Source of the DNA: Niebla homalea
Lineage: Eukaryota; Ascomycota; Lecanoromycetes; Lecanorales; Ramalinaceae
Assembly (NCBI GenBank): GCA_019925105.1
Contig: JAHGAU010000022.1
Span: forward strand, 806,001-870,000
DNA length: 64,000 bases
Direction: 5' to 3'
Under the pieces are notes generated by a model. It was not told where the DNA came from, did no database searches, and saw only the letters and a list, made by a program, of their open reading frames with translations. Below, piece after piece: positions 24,606-33,413 of this stretch; position 1 is the stretch's first letter; the number at the start of each line of letters is the position of its first letter. The position numbers and the translations under genes are program-made.

Positions 24606-25307
24606 TACTCGGAGTGCTTATATGTTAATTCATAAATTCATAAACGGAAAAAATGAAAAAGAGTTATATTACTTTTTATAAATATTTGTTCCTTAAAACC
24701 GGAAATGGTTTTAAAGAATTTATTTATTAAGTTTTCTTTTATTTAAATATATATTTCATATAAAAAAGCATTAAGGTTCTATTGATTTTTAATAATATTT
24801 AATTTTACGTAAAATTTCTATTAAATTATTTATAATAATCTTAATAATTATTATAAAAATTTATTCCTTAATTATACGTTTTATATTTTTTCTTAACTAA
24901 AAGTCCTTAATTTAATGAAGACTTTATATTACGTTTTTTAATATTAACTTAATTGGTTTCTAATTGACCTTTTGATTATTTAATTAATACGGGTTATCAT
25001 ATTTTATTTAATATAAACTTTATATTTATATTTATATTTATATTATGAATTAAGTTTAACTATTTCGGTATTCTATAATTATTTTTATTCCTAAGTTTAC
25101 CGGCTATTATAAGATTTGCTTTTAAGGAAATTTAGTTTATAATTTATATTTATTAATAGGTTAAAGAACATACTTTATACGTCCCTTTATTTATCAATTA
25201 TTCTTATTATTATAATTATTACTGTTTTTATTTTATCCTTTATTCTGTCCGGTTTTTACTTAATGTATTTATTCTTACAGCCTTTATTATAAATCGTAAA
25301 TGACTTA
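24606..25307. other. AT-rich stretch, nothing assigned
   Basis: RIP-type sequence between inverted-repeat arm A and LINE L6. No motif, gene or repeat partner is recognised. Confidence 0.4.
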
Positions 25308-25540
25308 ATCGTAATTTTATAGGTTTTCTTAAAAAAGCGTATAAATGTATTACCACTCTCTGGACGGCTGTGGATATTCTCAATCCTTCGAAATGAGGAT
25401 AAAGGCTGGGTAAATACCGGTTTTTGGTCTTAAAATTATAAATGCCAGGTTTTTACGGTTACCCGTAAGGCCAAATAGCTAATTATTAAGAAACGCCGGA
25501 ATTAGCTGAATCCGTAATATAAACCAACTAATTAATTAAG
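25308..25540 (+). mobile_element. LINE 3'-end fragment L6
   Basis: Corresponds to the last ~235 bp of L1 (11340-11575), including GCCGGAATTAGCT and a degenerate tail ending in AATTAATTAAG. It is strongly 5' truncated. RIP is moderate: several CA/TG sites survive. Confidence 0.85.
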
Positions 25541-25574
25541 TAATGAATCGTAACTCTTTAACCCTTTATTATTT

Positions 25575-26278
25575 GATTGATTAATTGATTTATACTACGG
25601 ATCTAGCTAAGCTAATTCCGGCGTTTCTTAACAGCCGGCCATTAAGCTTTATTGGTAACCGTAAAAACCTGATATCTATAACGTTAAGACCAAAAACCGG
25701 TATCCATTTAGCCTTTATTCTCGTCTTAAAGGGTAAAGAGCGTTTACGGTTATTTAAAGAATAATAATTTATTTATATACTTTTTCTAAGAGAACCTATA
25801 ATATTACGACCGAGTTCCCTTAAAGGTTACCTTTAAACCTATTATTTTTCTATTTCTTTACGGGTTTATTCTATATTAATATCTTAAGTAATACTTCTGA
25901 ATACCCTTATTAATACGTATATTATTATTATTTTAATCGTATTTTCATACCTTGTTATCGCGGCCGTCTCTTTTAAAGATTTTTTTTAAGCATTTATTAT
26001 TATATCTCTTTAACTATAAGAGATGCTTTTTAATTTATGTAATTGCCGTGGCCGATACTTGCCCTTCCTTTTCCTTCCTGGCCAGCAGTGGGCCCTCTCC
26101 GTAAGGTCTTCGGCGACCTTATCCATCTCACTAGCAAGGCTGGACTGGAGCAATAGGCCCGTGGATATCATGAACCTTGCGGCCGCCCGGATACCCTTTA
26201 TTATATTGAACCTTATGATTTATATGAAGATGTTCCTTTCCGGATTTTATAAAGGGTAAAATTCTCGGTTTTTCTTAC
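25575..26278 (-). mobile_element. LINE 3'-end fragment L7
   Basis: The minus-strand tail TAAATCAATTAATCAATC at 25575 faces the tail of L6, 34 bp away. It contains the 3' untranslated region and the end of ORF2. About 25575-26020 is RIP-mutated, but 26025-26215 has normal composition. It is 5' truncated at or near TRIM1. Its upper end beyond 26283 could not be followed. Confidence 0.82.
26020..26215 (-). pseudogene. LINE L7 ORF2 C-terminal fragment, unmutated
   Basis: The minus-strand frame reads IRAAARFMISTGLLLQ and continues open to about 26030 without stops. The same segment in L1 (about 10985-11090) and L5 (about 57060-57130) is riddled with RIP changes. It is the C-terminal end of the LINE ORF2 protein and a useful view of the family before mutation. 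The plus-strand open frame over the same bases is a shadow. Confidence 0.75.
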
Positions 26279-26283
26279 CTTTT
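26279..26283. repeat. Target-site duplication of TRIM1, left copy
   Basis: CTTTT immediately before the left LTR, repeated at 27730-27734. Confidence 0.85.
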
Positions 26284-26468
26284 TGTTATGCACCAGGTGG
26301 TAATAAGTAAATGGACTGTAAAAGTGGGTGGTAAATGTATGAATAATGATCTATACAAGTGCTATACAGGAGTAAATATAAGTGTATATGCCAAGTATTA
26401 AGTATCTGTTATGCCCCTTTAGGCCTTAATGCCCGTAAAGGTCTTAACAGTGGCCTTTATATATAATA
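26284..26468 (-). repeat. TRIM1 LTR, left
   Basis: 185 bp, colinear with 27545-27729. The differences are nearly all C/T or G/A. The final CATAACA has become TATAATA here. Confidence 0.9.
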
Positions 26469-27522
26469 AATGTACCAAAAAAGGAAAAATGTTATGCTTA
26501 CGTAGCGAGGGCGAAATTAATGGCCTTATGAATAAAAGCGGCTCTGGGGTTAAAGAATAAGTATATCCAGCGCCGAAAAGGTTAAAAAAATAAAAACAAT
26601 ACGTGGTAGCGGCGCATTAAAAGGGTATAATAACAGCAAAGTCGAAAAACTGCAAGCCGGGTAGTTATCGCGATTTTACCCGGGAAATAATCGTAAATTT
26701 AAGTATTTTATAAGTAAGCTGAATCGCTCAAATCCGTAATCTTTGCGGTTCAGCCGGGTAAGTGTCCGTAATTTATGGTCCGTAATTCAAAGTCCGAGCC
26801 CTACGTTTTAACCTTTAATGCGGCTTACTAGAGTTAATAATATAAGTCAGTCGGCTTATGGTAAAAGCGGATCACGTCGGTAATAACCCATTCCTATAGC
26901 GTGACTTCATAAGTGGTATACGTTACTTAACCCGGTAAATTTATCGTTAATTTATGCTTAAAGCCTACTTATACCATAATAAGAGGTAAGAGTAATGAAA
27001 AGGCTCGTTATGTGGTTAAAAAAGGTAAAAATAAGAAAACTTTATAGCTTAACTATCGCTCTATAATTTTAAAGATAATAAAAATCAGAGGCTCTTTCTA
27101 AGGTAAATAAGGTAATAGGTCCTAAGGTAATAATAATAGAGTTAATAATCCAAATTTACAGGAGGGGTCTCTAAGTGTTATAGTGGGAAAAACCCTTAAT
27201 AGTAACACTTTAAAGGAGGGTGAAAGCTTAATAATAAAATTAAGAAATGCAAATCTCATGTAGAAGTCTTGGACAATAAGGTAGGGTTTTGGTGAGAAAA
27301 ATAGGGTTTTAAGTGATGTAAGAGTCGATTTAAGTATTAACGCATACGTTAAGGATGAGAATAAGGCTCGTAATAAAGATATTGTCGGTTTGACAGGTGT
27401 TTTACTGAAAGGATCTGCGGTGGTAAGGGATTAAGTAATAAGCGACTCGTATTTACTCCATCTATAAAAGAACAGGATATATAAAGGTGATCGTAAGCTC
27501 TGTATTAATTGCTAAATAATAG

Positions 27523-27542
27523 AACTCGTACTATTGTTACCA
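27523..27542 (-). promoter_or_regulatory. TRIM1 primer-binding site
   Basis: On the minus strand, two bases inside the right LTR, TGGTAACAATAGTACGAG begins. TGG at this position is the complement of a tRNA 3' CCA. TRIM2 has TGGTAGCAATAGCTGAG at the same two-base distance. Confidence 0.65.
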
Positions 27543-27544
27543 TT

Positions 27545-27729
27545 TGTTATGCACCAGGTAATAATAAGTAAATGCACTATAAAAGTAAGTGGTAAGTATA
27601 TGAATAATGATTTATATAAGTGTTATATAGGAATAAATATCAGTATACATGCCAAGCACCAAGTATCCGCTATGCCCCTTTAGGCCTTAGTGCCAGTAAA
27701 GGTCTTGGCAGTGGCCTCTACACATAACA
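27545..27729 (-). repeat. TRIM1 LTR, right
   Basis: The less mutated LTR copy, TGTTATG...CATAACA, 185 bp. It acts as the 5' LTR if the element runs on the minus strand. Confidence 0.9.
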
Positions 27730-28050
27730 CTTTTTAATTCTTAAGGTAACGGCGTTTTAACTTAACCTTTTTAATTTTTATAACTTCTTTATTCTTATTT
27801 ATAATGTTAAATTATCGTAATAGAATAATGGGTTAGCGTTACCATCTTCTATAGCTGCCGGGTCTTAATCTGGCTAACGCCGGGCTGCCTTTTCAAGGAA
27901 TGTTAAAATATATATATAATAATATAAGAATAACACTTATTAATTATAAATAATTTAAAAAATATAAGATATAAGTTTTAAATTAGATATAAAATATAAA
28001 TATAATTATAACTACATATTTATAAACCAGTATGTAAATACTATGAATAT
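27730..28050. other. Stretch after TRIM1, nothing assigned
   Basis: Begins with the right target-site duplication CTTTT (27730-27734). A partly spared patch at about 27830-27900 is followed by AT-rich sequence. No gene is recognised. Confidence 0.4.
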
Positions 28051-28530
28051 ACGCGAATAGAACGAGCAGGTTAAGAATATATCCCCCCTCGCTTAACCTT
28101 TAAGCGCTCACGAGTATCAGGTTTACTCGTAAGTATCTTACTTATAAGTATTTTAACTCAACGCTTTTTTAATTCAGATTTCCTACTTAATTACCCCCCC
28201 TTAATGATAAATTACTAGCTCCAAGGGTAACTTTTAGCTAAATTAACCGAATCTATAATCTATTTTTAATAACGTTGAATGTTACGGCTTGTACGGGGGA
28301 GTTACGGGTATTCCCGTCGTTAAGAAAGCTTAATAAAAAAATTTACAAACAATAAAACCCGTTATTTTACCGTTTTAAACGTTTTTATTTTTAACTTATT
28401 TTTACTTATTGAAAGCCGCTTAAAGCGTTCGTAAGTTCTCCTGGATGCTCGTCAATAACTTACGAGCGGTCTAAATGAATAAATCTTTTTTTATTTACTC
28501 GATCCGAGCAGGTCGCGGATTTACTGATAT
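28051..28530 (-). repeat. Long inverted repeat, copy B
   Basis: Reverse-complement partner of 24110-24605. It keeps CGATCCGAGCAGGTCGCGG at the outer end and TATCCCCCCTCGCTTA at the inner end. Differences from copy A are mainly C/T and G/A, with small indels. Confidence 0.75.
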
Positions 28531-31339
28531 AAGGACCTATTTAATATAACTTTAGTTATCCGCCGGCTTTTTATTGAATATTACATTATTATTAAAATAA
28601 ATCCTATAAAATACGTTAATTATTTCGGTAAAACCATAATTAATATAAATTTAAAAGGTTATTAAAATTATTAAATAGGTCCGTTGCCTTATAGCTGGTA
28701 AGGCTAGTTAAAAAAGGTTTATAAGAAACGTAGTATATAATTAAGCATTTAATACTAAACTTAATAAGTAGATTAATTCTTAAGGAATTATAAATTAACT
28801 AGACGTCAATCCTTCTGAAGTAATTAGTTTTAAGGGTAACCTGGGCTACGATAATAATAAGTTTAACTCCATTATAGTTACGTATACCCGTATAAGGAAG
28901 GCCTGAATTCCTAAGTACTTGGTTCTTAAAAGCCACCGTTTAACCAGTGTACGCTACTTGGCTATAACCACTAAGTAAACCGGTGCTTAATATACTTAAT
29001 AGACGTTAAGCGTTTGAGAAGCGCTGGTACTAATAAAAGTATTAATTAACTTAAATGGTATAATTAAATATCTAAAATATATATAACGTATACGGAGCCT
29101 TTTATTTATCGCTTTATTTAAATTAGATCCGGTAATAAATATCTTTAAAAGTTAACTTAATAAGTCATTTTAAATTTTTAAATAATCCAAATTCTTCATA
29201 ATTAAAAATAATAAATATTGAGTTTTTATTATAACCGTATTTAACATATAATAATCCCTATAAAAGCGATGGTTATTATCTTTTTTAAAATGAAAAAGAT
29301 AAAGGTATTTATAAATAACGTTTAATAATAAATCTAAATCCGGATTAAAAGATTATTAAAGTGTTGCCGGAGTTCTATTAACTTAATCCTTAATAAGTTA
29401 TAAAAAAGATTATAAAGCGGCGTTTTCCTATCTAAATTAAGAATATAATTACCCTTTTTTAAATATAAATAAGGTTTTAATTATTCAATAGAAAAGAAAG
29501 GTATCTATATAATAAATAAAATTTATAGAATAATTAAATTAATAAATTTTTCTTTTACGCTTATACTTATAAAACTTTAAATAGAGATTTAATATATTTC
29601 TTTATAATACTATTATTACGTTAACGTATAAAGTTAAAAGAATATTAATAATTCTTATTAAGGTTTAATTTAACTTCTAAACGTTATTAATTTATTAACT
29701 ATATATAGTAAATTTAAAACGTTATAAATTAACGGTTAAACTAAGTATAATTTTATGGAATTCCACTATAAGGAGACTTAATATTACGTTTATTTTATTT
29801 TAATTTATAATATAAAAGAATATTTAATTTCATCTCGATTATTCTTTACTATTAATTAAAGTATAATATAACTAATAAGCTAATAAAAGTAAACGTTCTT
29901 GTTATTAAGTAATTTTAATTATAAAAAAGTAGCGGAAATAAGTTATAAATTTTATTAAATTATAAATTATTATAAAATTAAATTATTTAAATTCCGGTAT
30001 TATACATTTATTTATTACCCTTAAGTCTCATTTAGCCTTTATTTTAAAAGATAAAATTAACCTTTATTGATTATAAATAACAGTTCCGACCTTAAAAAAC
30101 CGATAAAACGTTAATATTTCTAAAATTAACGTTTTATCCATTATAAGTGATAATATTTAAGTTGTAATTTTCCGCTTTTTTTTTTTTTCTTGAAATAATA
30201 TGAAACAATATAATACTTTACATTGTAAATATAGTACTTAAGTTCCTTATATATATCGGATTTAATTCTATTTCGGCTTTATATTTTTTATTGTATTAAT
30301 TATTAGCCTTAAGAAGATAAAGCGGCTTTATAATGTTACTTTTAAAATTTAACATTCATCTTCATTACGTGGTTAACGCCATTAATAACGGTAATAATAA
30401 AACGTTTTAAATCTGCTTTTCATATAATAACCGTTATAATTATAAAGTAAAATATATTTAAAAAGTTTTTAATAAAGATAATCTTAAATTTTAACTGTAA
30501 TAACAGTTTTTAAATCTTTTGTTTATCCGGTAATATAAATAAATATCTATAAAACGGATTAGTTTCTTTTTCTTTAGTAATTATTTTATATCTTTAAAAC
30601 GCTTATAATAAGTTAACCGGTGGGTTTTTAAATTAATTACTTAAGTTATTAATAAGAATTTAACCTTTTAAAGGTGAAAGATTAAACCTTTAAAGCGTAC
30701 GGGTCTTAAATAATAAGATCAATGGAATATAATTGATATAGTACCTTAATATACTTATTTAATAGATAATCAGGGCTTAATAATATATAAGGACTTTTTA
30801 AGTTAATAAATTACGGTTACTATTTATCCTTAAACTTATTTATATATTTAGTTAAATAGTTAGCTTAAAACATTTCTTAAATTTATAAGGTAAAAGAATA
30901 TATATAACCCGTTAAGCGGTAATGTAATAAGCTTCTAATAAATAATTCTTATTATTTCTATTAATATTCTTAAAATCGTAAAAAAAGGATAATACTTAAA
31001 AACTTTTTTTATTCTTCTAATTATTTAATTGCTTATAAAAGCTTCAACGTCTAAGCTTTATTATAATAGTATTACGTTAACGTTATAATTTCCTAAGCGT
31101 TTTAAGCGATTTAAGTTTATTTTTTATTTAATAAGTATATTATTAAATATAATCTTTTTCCTAAGGGAAAGTTCTTAATCTTTTTTAAAAATAAACCCTT
31201 AAAGATTATTATTATTAATAATTTCCGTAATTTATGTAAATAAAGAAATTTTATATTTTATTTTAAGTTTTTTATTGAATAAAAGAGAAGATTCAAAGTC
31301 TTAAAAGAATTCGTGAACTTATGATTATAATTGATAAGG
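28531..31339. other. Decayed sequence upstream of L8, family unclear
   Basis: Mostly RIP-type with a less mutated island at about 28690-29060. GGACCTATTTAATA at about 28534-28547 is inverted at about 28667-28680. The plus strand carries long frames interrupted mainly by RIP-type stops, so much of it may be an eroded ORF of L8 or another element. No motif allowed a firm call. Confidence 0.35.
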
Positions 31340-31802
31340 TTAATTTAATAGGGGTTATAGAAACGTAAAAAATAATTAAAAATCAATTAAAAGATAAATT
31401 AATTCTCAAAGAACTATTTCCTAATTAAATCTAAGCCCTTCTTAAATAACCCGTTTTAAGGGTAATTAAAACCTTAATAAAAAGGTTATTCTCTACTTAT
31501 AACAATATATACTTATATATAAAAGGCTTAAATTTTTAAGCCATTAATACTTTAGAGTTAAGGTTATAAAGTATAACTTAATAATCTTATTAAATGAAAA
31601 TCAAAAGCTTATTAAATATAAAAAGGAAGAAAATAAAAAATAAATTTTAAAGTTTAGATTCCTTTTATTGAAAAAACTCGATAATATATATATTAATAAA
31701 TATATTTAAAATATTTAATAAAAAGATTAAAACTTTAAAAAAAGTAATTTTCCCCTCTTTACCAGAATTTATCTAAGAAATCTTATTAAAGTATTATATC
31801 CC
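31340..31802 (+). pseudogene. LINE L8 ORF2 fragment 1
   Basis: The plus-strand frame ends with VIFPSLPEFI at about 31745-31775, the segment just before the RT fingers in these LINEs (compare L1 at about 8955-8985). It is cut at 31802 by TRIM2 and resumes at 33011. L8 differs enough from L1/L2 to be another subfamily. Confidence 0.7.
31798..31802. repeat. Target-site duplication of TRIM2, left copy
   Basis: ATCCC before the left LTR, repeated exactly at 33011-33015. Confidence 0.88.
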
Positions 31803-31965
31803 TGTTACGTGCAAGCAGTACAGATACCAAAATAGGCATAGCGCAGGGGCTTAGGGTTATGTATGCTTGGCGCGCACCCACATAACTAGCAACACCGTCC
31901 ATAGTTGCAATCCAGGCAGTTACCACTCTACCCTCAATACCTATACTTCGTCTTTTTCCCTGATA
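31803..31965 (+). repeat. TRIM2 5' LTR
   Basis: 163 bp, starts TGTTACGTGCAAGCAG and ends CCCTGATA (originally CCCTGACA). Same length as 32848-33010, with only a few transition differences. Confidence 0.92.
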
Positions 31966-31967
31966 AA

Positions 31968-31984
31968 TGGTAGCAATAGCTGAG
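31968..31984 (+). promoter_or_regulatory. TRIM2 primer-binding site
   Basis: TGGTAGCAATAGCTGAG, two bases after the 5' LTR. TGG pairs with the tRNA CCA end. It shares TGGTARCAATAG and the two-base AA spacer with TRIM1, although the LTRs differ. Confidence 0.7.
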
Positions 31985-32322
31985 TTTTAATTCTACATAT
32001 ATCGTTATATATAAGAGGGACCATGGATATACCCTTACCGACCGGCTTAGACTGTAATACGTAGAGTACTTAGCTTTATAAATTACGACTTCCCGGTACC
32101 CTTTAGCTTAACGGACCGTAACTGTACCTAACGTAATGAACCAGTGGATAACACGCTTTCCTTTTGATAGCGGTTCCTTACTTTCGAAGACCCGTAAATA
32201 CGATAATTAGCCACCAACCCAACCTCCGGACCGCAGTGCTTATAACGAGCAATAAAGACTTTATATTGAAGGTCGATAGGGACGTAAGTTAAATATAACA
32301 GGCAGAGAAGGATACTCTAAAC

Positions 32323-32440
32323 CATATGCCTTAAGGTCGGTATAAAGACCTTATTACCTACATGCCTTAAGGCCGGCATAAAGGCCTTATATATACTCCT
32401 TATACTATATACTTTACGGTCAGTATAAAGACCACATAGG
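32323..32440. repeat. Three related hairpin units inside TRIM2
   Basis: ATGCCTTAAGGTCGGTATAA, then its relative ATGCCTTAAGGCCGGCATAA, then a weaker third unit near 32410. Each is followed by the complement (AAGACCTTA, AAGGCCTTA, AAGACCACA), so each can fold on itself. Differences within stems are compensated in the first two. Confidence 0.6.
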
Positions 32441-32847
32441 GAGCATATACCACCGTAACGGCAAGAATAAGTTATTATTTAGTCCACAGTATATAATACT
32501 TACGGCTTAGCTAGTTAAGCCATAAAAGTAAAAGTATAATATAAGTAAGGATAATAAGGACGTATACTCACCCGGTAAAACCACGGAGATCTCGTTTTTA
32601 AACGGTTCAGCTTAAATCTAATCGCTTAAAATCCACGATTATTTCCCGGTTTCCGGTCCCGTTCGGTTCTCGTTAACATCACCGTTCACCCTACCTTATT
32701 ACTCACCAACCACACATCCTATCAGCATGATCGATACACTCGGGGCTTGCTTTTAATTACCTTTATTACCGAGGCTATTAAAATTCATAATGTTTTATGG
32801 TAGATGGTCCGACGTGGGCGTCGGCTTTTTTCTTTTTTATGGGCACT

Positions 32848-33010
32848 TATTACGTATAAGCAGTACAGATACCAAAATAGGCATAGCGCAGGGGCTTAGG
32901 GCTATGTATGCTTGGCGCGCACCTACATAACTAGCAATACCGTCCATAGTTGCAATCCAGGCAGTTACCACTCCACCCTCAATACCTGCACTTCGTCTTT
33001 TTCCCTGACA
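32848..33010 (+). repeat. TRIM2 3' LTR
   Basis: 163 bp, begins TATTACG (TGTTACG before a G-to-A change) and ends CCCTGACA, followed at once by the ATCCC duplication. Confidence 0.92.
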
Positions 33011-33413
33011 ATCCCGGATTAAGTAAAAAATTAAAAGTAAAATAATATAAAAATTAATAATTCAAACGATTAATTAAAGAAAAAGGGATCAATTTTTAAG
33101 TCTTTATAAGATATTTAAAATATATTTCTTAATAAAATTATATTCTTTCTAATAAAATTAATTTTTTTATTATAAATATACTTAATAATAAAATGTCCGT
33201 TATAATTTAAGTAAATAAAGATTATTGTCCTTAAGAAGTTATTAAAGTTAAATTATTTCAATAAAAGAATTTTAAAATTAATTAAACAATTAAATTCTTT
33301 TGAATAAAACCTTAAAAACCGTATTTTGGAAAGTTCTCAATAATTATACAGGAAAAAGGACTTTTTCCTCGATTAATAAATAAAAATAAAAATTATCGTT
33401 TAACGAAGATTTT
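33011..33413 (+). pseudogene. LINE L8 ORF2 fragment 2 (RT fingers)
   Basis: Continues fragment 1 after TRIM2. The region at about 33215-33260 (LKKLLKLNYF in translation) matches the LKK...NY segment of RT in L1 (about 9228-9262). The last bases, TAACGAAGATTTT at 33401-33413, are duplicated at 39235-39247 by insertion of L3. Confidence 0.75.
33401..33413. repeat. Target-site duplication of L3, left copy
   Basis: TAACGAAGATTTT, exact partner of 39235-39247. It lies inside the L8 RT frame. Confidence 0.9.

Larger units (their letters stand above)
26284..27729 (-). mobile_element. TRIM-like non-autonomous LTR element (TRIM1)
   Basis: A 1446 bp element with two 185 bp LTRs, a 1076 bp interior and a perfect 5 bp target-site duplication. 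The LTRs start TGTTATG and end CATAACA (RIP-altered in the left copy). The interior has no open frame beyond chance and no Gag, RT or integrase motif. A primer-binding site next to the right LTR reads on the minus strand, so the element probably runs leftward. A polypurine tract is not evident in that orientation. It must depend on proteins from another LTR element. Confidence 0.88.
31803..33010 (+). mobile_element. TRIM-like non-autonomous LTR element (TRIM2)
   Basis: A 1208 bp element with two 163 bp LTRs, an 882 bp interior and a perfect 5 bp target-site duplication, inserted in the RT of LINE L8. LTRs start TGTTACGTG and end CCTGACA. A primer-binding site follows the left LTR, giving plus orientation. 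The interior has no protein-coding frame, is mostly spared from RIP, and contains a set of related stem-loops (about 32323-32440). A polypurine tract before the right LTR is not clear. Confidence 0.9.

Noticed and set aside
26023..26259. Plus-strand open frame in a GC-rich patch
   Set aside because: Shadow of the LINE L7 ORF2 end on the minus strand.
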